Notes: generated by a model not told the origin, from the sequence alone. Counted from the first letter of the stretch, positions 45,980 through 58,156 are shown. The stretch is DNA of 64,000 nucleotides from Codonopsis lanceolata (GCA_013146195.2 CM028381.1:55755573-55819572); one strand, 5' to 3'. Numbers and translations: made by a program.

Positions 45980-46560
45980 GTCAAACATCGTGTCCTCAGG
46001 ACAGGATCATTCGTCGAAACACGATAGCCTCTCTCTCTGGCCCGGGGTTGCAGCCCCTTCGTGAGAAAGGCAAAACACAACTTGCATCAAATGCATGTTG
46101 TATTCTTAAAGGGTCGAAACCCTTGGCCGAACACGACGGCGGAATGCATCGTCTCCTCAGGACAGGGTCCTTCATCAGAGAATGATAGCCTTTCCCTCTT
46201 GCCCGGGGTTGCAGCCCCTTCAGGGAAAGTTTCCAAACACAAATCACATCAAATGCACGTCGTAACCTCAAAGGGTCGAAACCCTTTGTCGAACACGACA
46301 GCGGAATGCATCGTCTCCTCAGGACAGGGTCCTTCATCAGAGAACGATATCCTTTCCCTCTGACCCGGGGTTGTAGCCCCTTCACGGAAAGTTTCCAAAC
46401 AAAAAACACATTAAATGCATGTCGTAACCTCAAAGGGTCGAAACCTTTTGCCGAACACGACGGCGGAATGCATCGTCTCCTCAAGACAGGATCCTTCGTC
46501 AAAGAACGATAGCCTTTCCCTCTGACCCGGGGTTGCAGCCCCTTCAGGGAAAGATCCGAC
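45980..46560 (-). repeat. 162-bp tandem repeat, about 3.6 units, in the gypsy 3' region
   Basis: GGAATGCATCGTCTCCTCA occurs at 46141, 46303 and 46465, exactly 162 bases apart; a first partial unit begins near 45985. As 162 is divisible by three and the units lack stops on the - strand, a 188-codon frame (46562-45996) made of repeated KGLQPRVRGKGYRSL and DPVLRRRCIPPSC modules results. I regard it as a non-coding repeat. It lies between pol and the LTR. Confidence 0.85.
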
Positions 46561-47737
46561 AATTAGGTGGGACACAACATGCATGCAAAAGGTAAAATAT
46601 TTTACCTTTTCTTCTCATTGTCTTGCTTTTGCAGCTTCTGCCGCATTCGCTGCTTTTGCTGCATTTGCTGCCTTTGCCGCATTTGCTACCTTTGCCGTCT
46701 TTGCTGCATTTTCAACTTTTGTGGACTCATACTGGGGATTTTCTTTCTCTCTTTGCTGCTTTTCCAGCTTTAGCTGGAAATTTCTCTTTTTGCAGTATGC
46801 ATTTCCGGCTTCGGGTGGAAATTTCTTCTTTTGCTGTTGCATGCATTTCTAGCTTCAGCAAGAAATTTCTTCTTTTGCTACATGCACTTCCGCCTTTAGC
46901 TGGAAATTTCTTCTTTTTGCTGCATGCATTTCCGGCTTCGGCTGGAAAATTTTTCTTTGCTGCAATTTCCGGCTTTTGCTGGAAAATTTTCCTATTGCTG
47001 CTGCATTTCTGGCTTTAGCTGGAAACTCCTTCTTTTTGCTGCTTTTCCGACTTTAGTTGGAAAATTATTTTCTTGCTGGGAGCACATATTTTTTTCTTGC
47101 ATTTTTTTTCATGCATGCATTTTTCTCATTGTTTACATTTTTCTTTCATGCTTTGCATTTTTTTTCTTTTGCATGCTTTACTTTTTTTTTTTTGCTTTTC
47201 TGCCCCCCCCCCCTTTTTTTTTTTGCTTTTTGCTTTTTTTTATGCATGCTTATTCATTTTTTTATTTTGCATGCTTGCATTTTTATTTTACATTGCATTT
47301 CTTCTTCTTTTTTTTTTTTTTTCAGTTTTCTGCAGAATCTTACCTTTGCCGCCGATTTTCCTGGCTTGTCTGCTCATTCTGCGGCTGATTTGCTGGGGAT
47401 ATGGGCTTTACTTTGCCTTTGGATGGATGACCACTAAATTTTGTTAACAAAGTTTACTTTGTTAACTTTTCGTTAAGCTTCAGGGGCCATTTTGCATATT
47501 TGGAAATTTGAGGACTTAAGTGCTGAACTTTCAAACTTTGGAGGGGGAAAAAGGAAAAATTCCCTTTTCCACCCATAATTGGTGACGGGAAGCAGGGAGT
47601 GAAGCTACTACTTGACTTCTTCTTTCTTTCTCCATTTTCGTTCTTCTGCGACAATTTCCTCTGCCTTGTTCATTTCTTCTTCATTTTCTTTCATTTTCTC
47701 AATTTTCTTTTGTCAATTTGTGTGTTTTTCTTAACAG
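46561..47737. repeat. Low-complexity TTTGCTGC and GCTGGAAA hairpin repeats
   Basis: 46625-46715 repeats TTTGCTGCATTTGCTGCC words. From 46750 to 47075 some seven units of about 45-60 bp contain small hairpins such as TTTCCGGCTTCGGCTGGAAA. 47080-47330 is T-rich with GCATGC words. Overlapping frames on both strands here are Phe-rich or Ala-rich translations of the repeat. The last 250 bases may be the promoter of the antisense gene that starts at 47738. Confidence 0.65.
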
Positions 47738-48012
47738 ATGACTTCTTCTTCGCTATCGCGGAAAGGAAAAGCTCTTATGCATCCGGGATCAGGCGAAAAG
47801 AGGAAGGAACTCCCTCCCTTGACCCGAATTACGTCAAATACCGTTACTCCAAGGATGATTGGACTAATCTTCATCGCGATTGGAGCACCCACGTATCCAA
47901 TCTTCCAAATTCGGCTATAAGTTTCTTCCTTTCTAAACCCATTTGGATGATTTCTCAGATCTGCTAGATTTTCGTTCTGATTTGGCTTGTTGGAGCATTC
48001 CTGACCCTGCTT

Positions 48013-48952
48013 ATAATGCTTATGCATGCAATATATATGCTAGAATGATGCAATTTGGCGATTATTTATGAAATTTATTTTTGCGATGCATAATTTAACT
48101 AGTTTGCACTATTTGACCCTGCAATGCATGCTTTATATGATTAATGCAATTTGGCTATATGATGCATGCTTTCGACTGAAAAAATATTTAAATATGATGC
48201 ATGCTTATGAAATAGACTTTTCTGAATATGATGCATTTTTTTTCGGGCATATTTTCGAATGCATGCAAAATATAACAGGAATACTTTATGCGATAAAATT
48301 CATTTTTATGAAATACTTATGTTGCATAGACATGATAAATGCCATGGAAATATTTTCTTTTCATGATTTGCAACATTTTTTTTTATATTTTGCGAATGCT
48401 AAAATGCAATTATTCAGGCAATAAATGCAAATGATAAATGGCTAATGCATGCATATATCATTTTATTTAATGCAAATGCAACATAGCAAATTTATGGGAT
48501 GCTTGCTAATATTATGCATGAGCATTTTTTTTATTATGCACAAGAAAAGTAAAAATGTGTTATATACTCAGATGCCAAACATACATTTCATATTTATATT
48601 TTTATGAGGCTGAAATGCTAAAATATATTTTTCGAATGCTAAAAGATGCAAATCAAAATTTTTGAATGCTTAAAGTGCAATACAAAATTTATTATCATTC
48701 TCCTTTTTTCTTTGAAATGCCCAAAATATTTTTAATGCAAAAGATGCATTTTCTTTCTTCTTCTTTTTTTTTAAAAATTATGAATGCAATAAAATCTTTT
48801 TTTTTAATGCAAAAGTGCAATATAGAGATTATTATGCAAATATTTTATTTATCATACACAACATGCTTATATTTAACAATGTGTGCATGAAAAATAAAAG
48901 GATAGTAAACTTACTTTATTTTATTTTTGATATGCCATTTTTCTTTTTGCAG
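48013..48952. repeat. TGCATGC-rich intron of the PMD gene
   Basis: This 0.9-kb AT-rich stretch is crowded with ATGCA, GCATGC and AATGCAAA words at intervals of 10-40 bases. The similar density in 47080-47290 suggests one low-complexity family. No coding potential. Confidence 0.6.
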
Positions 48953-49589
48953 ATGCGTACGCCCCTGAAATGGATTCGGGCCACCGTGCCAATGTTTCTA
49001 ATATTTATAGCTTGATGCCCGAGGTAGCACATGTTTTGGTTGAAGGCTCAGGCTTCAGCATGTTTGTGCGGGCTTTTGGCCCCTTTCGCAGTTACTTCCC
49101 TATCTTTGAGGTGCTAAGAAACTACTGGTGGGACACTACCCACACCTTCCACTTTAGCTGGGGGGAGACGACCATGACCCCTTGCGACTTTGCTGCTATT
49201 ACCAGCATTCCTACCAGCATCGGTAGGACTTTGGAGCCTGACTACACCTTCCGTCAGCGCCATGACGTGGTGGAAGACCTCCTGGGCTTCGAGCCCTAAT
49301 ATAAATCAGTAGATGAAGTCTATATTGGCAACGTGCGGAAATGGCTCCTGGATAATGCCGGGAGGGTTCCAAAGAATGAGAGCGGAGCTGTAGTCCGCGT
49401 TGCTAGAGCGTTTCTATTATTTTTTCTTGGCACTTCTCTTTTTTCCAACTCTTCCACCACTTTGAAGGTCTCTATTTTGGCATGCCTGGTGGATTTTGAT
49501 CACATTGCCGATTATGACTGGGGGCAGGCAGGCTTGGCCGAGCTTTATGCCTCGATGGATAGGGCTAGCCGTAATGACTCACCGACCCT

Positions 49590-50142
49590 CAAGGTTTTAA
49601 AAATCGTCAGACGGCCGCTAGGCGGCACACTAGCACCTAGTGCCTAGGGGACTAGTCGGGGCGTAATCGGGGCCTAGGTGGGGCCTAGAATTAAGGCATA
49701 ATAACCATTTTTTTTATAATTTATATCAAAGATCAAACACATTGAATACACATTTAATTTTTTTTATGTTTGTCATTTTATCAAAAACTTATCTATATTT
49801 GTAAAATGAACAAAAATATACAAACCTACCATTAATCTCAATTCTCAACAACCCCAAAGCAATAAACCAACCAAGTTTAGAACAAAAAAAAAAAAATATT
49901 ACTCCAGTTCGCCCCCCATTACCTCCCTCTCTGCCTCACCATTACCACTCTCACTTCCTTCTCCAGTTCGTCCCCTCTTCCTTCTCCGATCACCGCATGC
50001 CACAAAATCAAAGCTACAAAAATAAATTAAGGTCGGCGAGGTTTGGCGTAGACGCCGACTTGGTCGATTAGGCAGCGACTAAGAAAGTCGCCGCGGTAGA
50101 GAGGGGCATAGGCTGAGCTAGGCGGGGAGTTTTAGAACATTG
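49590..50142 (-). mobile_element. hAT-like MITE (CCTAGGCG family) inside the PMD gene
   Basis: Termini CAAGGTTTTAAAAATCGTC and, in reverse complement, CAATGTTCTAAAACTCCCCG. The 8-bp target duplication CCGACCCT is perfect (49582-49589 and 50143-50150). Removing the element and one duplicate makes the frame run through (DSPTL then NGLAPAWE) to a GT donor, which confirms the boundaries. It is 553 bp, inverted relative to the copy at 12467. Confidence 0.92.
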
Positions 50143-51333
50143 CCGACCCTTAATGGATTGGCTCCGGCGTGGGAGGTATCTTTTCTTTTCCCTGCCTTTG
50201 TTATTATTATTTTTTTCTTTTTTTACAGCATATTATTTCTTTTTGCTAATGAGTTTTTTTTCTATTCTTTTTTTTTTTTTTGCAGGTTTGGGCTTTTTCA
50301 TTTTTTTCATTTCACGCCGAGTCGGTTGCGGCAGCGTTGTCATGAGCCACCCTACTTGGTTGAGTTCGTAGATGAAAACAGAGTTCGGCCGAACCGAGAC
50401 AGCAGCTGCTCGAACATAGATTGGGTGTGGGAGCGTATTGCTAGTTCGAGCGTGGGCACCGTGCATTTCCTTCCTTGGAGGGGCCTGATAGGTCATTATG
50501 CAGTCACATTGGAGATGAGCCGCTGCCGGATACTGATGGTATCCATTATGGTTAACTCGTTGTATATGGGCGAGCGGGTCAATCGCCAGCATTCTCCACT
50601 TTTGACTCCCCCATTGGTGCCTTCTATACCTCCCATTTGGGTAATTGCGCCAGATTTTCTACCAAACAAGTATCAGTACCTGTCGAAGTTCCCTATGCCT
50701 CTGAGTGACTTCCCACCTATGGCATATGAAGATTTCCTAAGGACTATGCTCCATCCTCCCCTCCTGTTCTTGTGGCAGCCAGGAGTGCTTCAGATGCTTC
50801 TGCTAGGCCGAGGCCTTCTATTCCATCTCTTGATGAGCATCTAGAGTTTACTGAACCTGATGATGCTTTCTCCACCTTTCGATATCATTGTGGCGGCAGG
50901 ATGGTGGAGGAGGTTCTCCTTGATGCTGATATTCCTGAGGAGTGCCGAGTCCCGGAGCAGGCTCGCTCGGTAAACACATTTCATTTTTGCACCTCCTTCT
51001 TTTTTTTTTTTTCATTTTTTCATCATGCATATATTTTTTTGGAGAGTAATATATCTTCTTTTTTTTTGTCTCACTTTTTGTTTTCAGGTGAACGTGTCTA
51101 CCTACAAGAAGTTGCTGCGGGGTTTCTTCAGCATCAACAAACTTTATCAGAAGCTTGTGGACGAGTTCTCTTGCCGAGGGAACGATGCGGTGCGGCAGAC
51201 TAGGCACCGAGACGATGATGACGATGACGAAGCTGCTGCCGGATCGAGTCGTGCTTGGGGAAAAATACGAGCATATAGGATTGGCGGAGAGGGCCCTCGA
51301 GTCATGGCCTCATGGGAGGCAATCTTGACATGA

Positions 51334-52397
51334 ACCAGTCTTCCCGTGCCCATTAGCTTTAGTTTCCTGCACTTATTAGTCCTTTCCCTTTTTTCTTTTC
51401 TTTTTCTTGTACCAAAATCTGTATAGATATATATTATGCAATGCAATATATTTTTATATGATGCAAGAAAATAAAATGCAGACTCAATACTCATGTACAA
51501 AATAAAGCTAGATCAATATCTAGGGGTAATAGCACACTGTAGCTCAGAAATGGATTTTAGAAAAATACACCTTCAGGCTCGAGTGGGCTTTCCCCGATAT
51601 CATGGAGGAAGAGGCCGCCTCTTCCCTGTACTTGACCTCTCATAATTGGCACCAGGTTATAATTGGCGCAAGGCTATTCTCATAGCCCCTGCGTTTTTCT
51701 TCGCAATCAGACAGAGCAGCAGTGGATGGTCAGAGCCAAAATACCAGGATACCAGGCAGTTTGGGGGAGTAGGAATGAGGATCGTGGCGCCGCCCATAAG
51801 AGATATGGGTGCTGGGCCAAGTCGCTCTACTGGGATAATGGTGAGACTGGAGCCTCTTCTGCGCCTCGCAGAAGGAGTATATGGGCCTGGCTGGGCGGAT
51901 GCCGCAAACAATATTGATGGACCGCTTCGAGGCTGAGCTGCAAACAAAGGATGGTTGGGGGGAGACAAGGGGGTAGAGGTAGCAAGATAATAGTAGATAG
52001 AATGTACATGCAATAAATGCATAATCTAAATATCTTAAACAGTTATCCCTAAGTTGCACCTTAGGACCCGTTTTATATTTTGGTATTTTAATGTGAGCTT
52101 TTTTCGTGGTTTTTCTCTTTCTTTTGTCAGTCAAGACTCTGCATGCTGAAGACCGGAGGTCGGATGCTGAGGATTCAAAAAGTGCATTCCCTTCCCCTTT
52201 TCTCCTGATTTCTCATCATTTTTTTATATGCTCTAACTTTTGCCTAGGCTGCCCTTTCGGGTTTTCAACCTAACGAGCCCTTATTTCTCCTTTTTTTTGT
52301 TGTTTTTTTTAATTATACTCTAATTTTTGCCTATGCCGCCCTTTCGGGTTTTCAGCCTAGCGAGCTGGAGAGGGAAGCAACTGCCAGATAGATCGGC
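51334..52397. other. Gypsy 3' region between PMD gene and pol
   Basis: Contains a short direct repeat (TGCCCTTTCGGGTTTTCA... near 52250 and 52338) and several overlapping frames on both strands at 51640-52130, none of which I recognise. It probably belongs to the retroelement 3' untranslated region. Confidence 0.45.
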
Positions 52398-55300
52398 TTA
52401 AGCATAATACCTTTTAAGCTTGTCGAGGTTAAAGGGCTGAACAAGATCCTCCCCTTCTTGGTTCGTGAGGAGCACTGCTCCTCCTGACCGGATTTCTTTA
52501 ACAACATAAGGTCCTATCCAAGGAGATTTCCACTTTTCCCTTGTATCAACATAATTAAGAGGTTTTTCTCGATTTAACAAGTCTACGACTTGGATGTCGC
52601 GGCCTTTGACTTTTTTATTGAAGGCTCGGGCTATTCGTTTTTGATATGCTCTGTGTGCTTTAGGCTAGCAATCGACGTCACAATTCGGCTAATTCTTCAG
52701 ATCGCCGTTTAACCCAGTCAATTTCTGATATGCCAGACTCCATCATTGCTCTTAATGACGGAATTTCAATTTCTATGGGCAGCACTACCTCCATGCCGTA
52801 GTTAGAAAGTACGGAGTAGCCCCAGTGGGTGTGCGGACTGAAGTGCGGTAGCCCCAGAGGGCTAATGGCAATTTTTCTGGCCAATCTCTTCCTGTGTCAG
52901 CCATTTTTCTGATAATATTTTCTAGCGTTTTATTGGCTGCTTCAACGGCACCATTGGCTTGTGGTCAGTAGGGGGAAGATTTATGTCTTTGGATTTTGAA
53001 TTCGTCGAGTAGACAATTCACGTCCCTTTCAAAATGTGTGTCGTTGTCGGAGATTATTTCGAAAGGCACTCCGTATCGATATATGATGTTGGTCCGGATG
53101 AATTCAGACACCTTTCGAGCATTTAGAACTTTGTAGGAAGAGGCTTCCACCCACTTCGTGAAGTAGTCGACGGCCACCGTAACGCACTCGCGGGCCATTG
53201 ATCCCTCGGTGAATTTGTCCTATGACGTCGATTCCCCAAGTTAAAAAGGGCCAGGGGGCTGTGGAGTTATATAAGATGTGCGGGGGCACGTGCTGCAAAT
53301 TTGCGAAACGATGGCACTTGTCACAATGATGAACCCACCGAATACAATCGGTTTCAAGTGTACTCCAATAGTACCCCTGCCGGATAACTTTTATGGATAA
53401 CATATGGCCATTCATGTGGGGACCGCAGGTACCACCATGAAGCTGGTCCATGATTTGTTCGGGTTTTGATTGGTCGACGCATAATAGATTTAGTCCCTGA
53501 TAATGCCTCTTGTATAGGCTGCCACCGCCAAACACGAATTGCGATGCCCATCTTCGTAGGGAGACCTTCCCTTTTTTGTCCAAGCCAGGAGGATAGATCC
53601 CTTTCTGAAGCAGATTTATGATATCAGAATACCAAGGCTCGTGATCTGTTTCAAGGGTTGCATTGATTTTGAAGTAGTATGCAGGAGTGACCTTTTTCCC
53701 AACTACAAATGGCTGGACTTGGGTTTCTGTGGAAATTTGGACCAACAATGCTAGAGTGGCCAATGCATCGGCAAATTGATTTCTCTCTCGCGACAAGTAG
53801 TGGAACGAGATATGATCAGGGCGGAATATCCGTAGACTTCCAAGTTTTTGGCTCCTTTTTGGAGAACTTCTTCTAGGCCAGCAATACAGGCTTCGTATTC
53901 AGCTGTATTGTTTGAGCACTCGAACTCCAACCTTATGGCCAATGGAGTACTGTGGGAATCTGCTGGGTCGATTAGCAAGATTCCTATGCCAAAACCTTTT
54001 TTATTTGCGACTCCGTCAAAGAACATTTTCCAGTTGGTGTCGTGGTCAGTAATTTCCAGGACACCTTCGTCTGGGAAGCTAGGCTCAGTTGCATCTTCTG
54101 CTTTTAGGGGCAGATCGGCTAAATGGTCTGCAATTACGCTGCCTTTGATAGATTTGAGTATGACATAGGTTATGTCAAACTCGTTGAGAAGAAATGACCA
54201 CTTGGCCAGTCGGCTGGATAGTGATGGCTTGCCGAAGATATATTTTATAGGATCCATTCTGGAGATAAGCTTGATGGACCGTCCTTGCAGATAGGTTTTG
54301 AGCCTTTGCGTTGCCCAGACTAGGCCGGTGAAGCCTTTCTCTAGTGCTGAATAATTTAGCTCGCTTCCTTACAACTTCCTACTTATGAAATAGATGACAT
54401 TTTCGATGTAGGAATTTTCTTTTTCTTGGGCGAGCATAGCCCCTACTGACGTGTATGTGACGGTTAAATATAGGAGGAGTGGTTTATGTGTATGGGACGG
54501 AGCTAGCACAGGTGGATTGGTAAGGTAGGCTTTTATTTTTTCAAAGGCTAGGTGGCATTTCTCGTCCCAGACTTGGTCAGTATTTTTCTTTAGAAGTTTG
54601 AAGAGGGGCTCACATCTGAATGTCATCGATGAAGTGGCCCGATATCTTGCATCGGTCGAGAAGCCTTTGACTTCGGTTGGAGTTTTTGGCGGCAGATCTA
54701 TGATGGCTTTAATTTTGACCGGCTCGATCTCGATGCCCTGCTCGGTTACCATGAATCCCAGGACTTTGCCTTTGGTAACCTCAAATGTGCATTTGATGGG
54801 GTTAAGCTTCATTTGGTGCTTTCTTAACCTTTCGAAAAAATTTCGAAGGTCTTGGATATGAGCACCGTTGGTGTCGCTAGAGTGCACGATCATGTCGTCG
54901 ACATAGACCTCGACTTCTTTATGAATCATGTCGTGGAAGAGGGTGGTGGCAGCCCTTTGATATGTAGCCCCGACATTTTTTATCCCAAATGGCATGACAT
55001 TGTAGCAGTAGGTTCACCAGGGAGTAGTGAATGAGGTTTTCTTCTGGTCTTCTGTTGCCATTTTGATTTGATTGTAGCCCAGCATGCCATCGACGAAAGA
55101 TCTAATTTTGTGAGCAGTAACGACGTCTACCACAATATCAATATTGGGTAGAGGGAAGTCATCTTTGGGTGACGCCTTGTTGAGGTCGCAGAAGTCTACA
55201 CAGATCCGCACCTTCCCGTTGGGCTTGGGAACAGTCACTATGTTGGACAGCCAAATCAGGTATTCAACTACCCGAATAAATTTGACGTGTAATTACTGCT

Positions 55301-56127
55301 TCATGATTTATTCTTTTACTTGCAGTGACCATTCCGGTTTAATTCAGCGGAGCTTTTGCTTAATTGGCCGAGCATCCGGATATATGGGGATCCGGTGTTC
55401 AACGATGGCTGGATCTAGCCCGGGCATATCTTCATAGGACCAGGCGAAGATGTCTACGAAATCTTTGAGGAGGTCAATGAGTGCTACCCTTTCAGAGCCT
55501 TGCAGGTAGCTGCCGATTTGGATTTCTTTTGTTTCATTGTTCAGCCCCAGATTGATAGTGGACAGGTCTTCATTTGCTACTGATGAATGATGTTTTTCCT
55601 GGTGCTCGACTGACTTTACAAGCTCAGGCAATTGATTTTTATCTTTTGGGTCCATTTCATCAAATGACTCATTATTATAATTGTTTAATGCGTCTTTTAA
55701 TGTAGGTGCAACTAAGGAATAAGCAAAGACATTAAGATTATCATTAATAGCAAACTGTACAGGGTTATTCACATTATTGAGGATCTGGGGTTTGAGATTA
55801 TCCAAAGCGGTCCACCAGATCCGCGGTTGTCAAGAGCGGGCCGGTCGTAGTATACCAATTCTGCAGAGGCTTATCAATAATTAATAGACTCAAACTCAGT
55901 AGGGAGTTTTTCATAATTAGTGCCTCCATTTATCATACCCAGGAAACTATCCTCCAGACTTTTATTAGAAACTCCTTTTATTGATGGGAATATTTACAAC
56001 ACCTTTATTCTGGTTAAATAGGTTTACTTGCCCGTTATACCTTCTTTGCTGGATTGGCCTCCAAGATTTTTGTGCCTGACACCATGATTATTTCATTATC
56101 GACGAGGTCTTGTATGGCATTCTTTAA
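52398..56127 (-). pseudogene. Tat-lineage gypsy pol (RT, two RNase H, integrase), broken
   Basis: On - in order: NAIQDLVDNEIIMV (gag/protease edge, about 56127), pre-RT (55805-55344, ending LLKDFVDIFAWSYEDMPGLD and RPIKQKLR), RT start (VPKPNGKVRICVDFCDLNKA, 55238), RT active site YVDDMIVHS in 54995-54369, RNase H, a second archaeal-type RNase H (MFFDGVANKKGFGIGI, then SNNTAEYEACI, 54257-53751), integrase zinc finger (HGGTCGPHMNGHML, CDKCH, 53796-53104), integrase core (WGIDVIGQI, then IISDNDTHFE) and a C-terminal end KLKRYYA at 52398. Pol copies the element RNA and inserts the DNA. Stops and frameshifts between segments, the missing protease and the missing 5' LTR make it inactive. Confidence 0.85.
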
Positions 56128-56845
56128 AAAGTAAAAGCAATGCATTGACAAATCTATAAATATATAAAGAAACATAAATAGACAGATATTTTTTCATTTA
56201 CATCAAACCCAAATTTAATATAATAAAATATTTCAATACCATCAAGATCTTAATTTTACTATCCATTTTACATATTAATAAATCGAGATTGATTTTTTAA
56301 ATAATATTTTATACATTAAAAATTTGTGATCTTATAAAAGATAAAAAAAATTGTGAACTGAAACAACCGACCGGCTTCACCGTATTCTAAAAATAATATT
56401 GTTTTACTTTTATGTAAACGGAAGATAGTCCCTACAAAAGTGTGTTTATTAAAATATTAGAAACTGAAAAAAAAAACAAATCATTACCTATAATTTCAAC
56501 TCATGAATGTAGGTCAAACAAAAGTTAAAGTCAATCATTGATAATATGATATCCAATGATGATTAACAAAAGTTAAAGTCAATCATTGTCATCATTGTCG
56601 CACTTGTGACACTTCTTGGAGTATGGTTTAGAGTTGATCAAGATTTTTATGTTAACAAACCATTCTGAGATAAAGATTTTGATACCAGATAAAGAGAGAA
56701 AGCCACAAAATAACACAACAAATGTTGTATATAATAAATTCAGAGTCCATCATTACCGATATAATGATGTATCTTTGTTTAAGTAGTTGCCAATCAATTT
56801 TTTAATGTTATTTTCTTTTATTTTGCTTGAATTCAAAAAAATAAA
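56128..56845. other. Intergenic, AT-rich
   Basis: A direct repeat AACAAAAGTTAAAGTCAATCATT occurs in nearly the same form near 56517 and 56565. No gene recognised. Confidence 0.5.
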
Positions 56846-56848
56846 AAA

Positions 56849-56853
<5 letters not shown>

Positions 56854-56926
<73 letters not shown>
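56854..56926. repeat. (TA)n microsatellite
   Basis: About 70 bases of TA directly before a Helitron-type 3' hairpin. Confidence 0.9.
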
Positions 56927-56927
<1 letters not shown>

Positions 56928-56928
<1 letters not shown>

Positions 56929-56957
56929 GTGCGTTTAACGCACGAATGTAAAATTAG
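56928..56957 (+). other. Helitron-type 3' end relic
   Basis: A perfect hairpin CGTGCG-TTTAA-CGCACG is followed by AATGTAAAATTAG and T. It matches the end of the Helitron at 58156 apart from TTAG in place of CTAG. The body and 5' end were not located. Confidence 0.5.
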
Positions 56958-57166
56958 TTGATATAATATGTAGCTTTTTTAAAACACATGTACATGTGAC
57001 CTATAATTAAAGTAAAAGAAAAAAGGTATCGTAAAATGATAAAAATATTGTTTTAGAAAAGAAAAATTACAAACTAGACAATATTTTGGGATAAACAAAA
57101 AAGAATACTCTGTCTGTCCCGGATAAATGTTTCTAATTGATAAAACAAAAATATTAAGAAATGTAA

Positions 57167-58156
57167 TCTATATATATATATAAAAGCAAGGTAGTCTATA
57201 TAGGGAAACATTCCGCCAAAACTTTGTTTCCCAAAATAGAAACTCCTATTAGCAAGAAACAATTAATGAATTCTTTAATTAAATAATTCAAAAACTCCTT
57301 GGAACTTTCACTCTGAATTATTTCAATTTGCACATTTTTCCAATTCTCGATTGTGTCAAACGGAAATGAATCAACACATTTTAAATGATGATTAATGAAA
57401 ATGGATTAGTTCACAATCCTTTCTTCATATATGATCAGTTACATGCAAGAAAGATGAACTCATCAAATATTGTTCGACATTTATTTCACAATCTCCTTCC
57501 TCATCTAAACAGTGATTCTTCACAATATGAACTCATCAAATATTGAAATATTATATTAAAAAAATCAAGTAAATCAAGAAATACTCAAAAATTGAGATGT
57601 AAAAAAACCATTGACAAATTAGAATTGTATGGAATAAAAATCACCAGAAAAAATATCTTTTGAAAATTCTAAATGATTAAAACAGTTCGGAGATTTATCT
57701 AAAAATAAATAACAAAAATAAATGTATAAAAATATTAACAAATTCACAGTAGATCTAAATGTCAAAATTATTTTTTTATGCAAAAAAATTAAACACAATG
57801 TTTTTATGTAATTTCATTATATCTGAATACTCCTCGAAACATTCATCATTTTTTACAGCAAACTTTATGATTTACAATTGTATCCCTCGTAACATTAAAT
57901 AGTCAAAACTCCTTGAAACATACATCATACTATTAAACCCCAATTTTTTTTTCTAAAAAATTGACTTTATTTTTTCTCGGATCTTAAATATACAAGTCTC
58001 TAATTTTTAAATCAAAACAAATATTTTTTTTAATTGAAAGTAGTTGTCTCCAACATTATTTATTCTTTATTTTTGAATTTTTTTTTTTGTTTCGCTTGAA
58101 TATAAGTTAATTAAAAAATTATATGACCATGCGTTTAACGCGCGGTGTAAAACTAG
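57167..58156 (+). mobile_element. Non-autonomous Helitron upstream of BAHD gene 2
   Basis: It starts A|TCTATATATATATATAAAA at 57167 and ends with the GCGTTTAACGCGC hairpin (58131-58143), GGTGTAAAACTAG at 58156 and a following T. AT-rich body with no helicase. The 3' end lies 195 bp before the acyltransferase ATG, so it may supply promoter sequence. The 3' boundary is firm; the 5' boundary is inferred from TC and the preceding A. Confidence 0.6.

Larger units (their letters stand above)
47738..51333 (+). pseudogene. Plant mobile domain (PMD) gene antisense to the gypsy element
   Basis: Spliced gene on +. Exon 1 from the ATG at 47738 (MTSSSLSRKGKALMHPGSG, then after a one-base shift DPNYVKYRYSKDDW and LLDFRSDLACWSIPDPA). 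An AT-rich intron ends in GCAG at about 48952. Exon 2 (about 48953-50175) has HVLVEGSGFSMFVRAFGPFR, WWDTTHTFHFSWGETTMTPC, a TAA at 49297-49299, then FFLGTSLF and DYDWGQAGLAELYAS, interrupted by a hAT-like MITE. Exon 3 (50286-50969) has RQRCHEPPYLVEFVDENRVR. Exon 4 (51088-51333) ends with an acidic run and TGA. FHFSWGEMTMTPLDFAAITG-like words define the aminotransferase-like PMD family, found in MAIL1/MAIN and in transposons. The stop, two frameshifts and the MITE disable it. Confidence 0.75.
43785..56127 (-). mobile_element. Tat-lineage Ty3/gypsy element, 5'-truncated, with antisense gene
   Basis: Read on the - strand: truncated gag/protease edge (about 56127), pre-RT, RT, RNase H, second RNase H, integrase (ending 52398), a 6.9-kb 3' region and an LTR (45540 to 43785). 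The 3' region holds an antisense spliced gene and tandem repeats. The 5' LTR and most of gag-protease are missing. The order of domains with two RNase H modules and a long 3' region is characteristic of the Tat/Ogre lineage. Confidence 0.8.

Noticed and set aside
45996..46562. 188-codon frame on the - strand as a repeat protein gene
   Set aside because: It is the translation of a 162-bp tandem repeat whose length is a multiple of three; no start context, domain or homology is recognised.
46583..47447. Phe-, Ala- and Cys-rich frames on both strands
   Set aside because: All arise from TTTGCTGC and poly-T low-complexity sequence.
51646..52134. Several frames on both strands as possible genes
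   Set aside because: Mutually overlapping, unrecognised and located in the 3' untranslated part of a retrotransposon.
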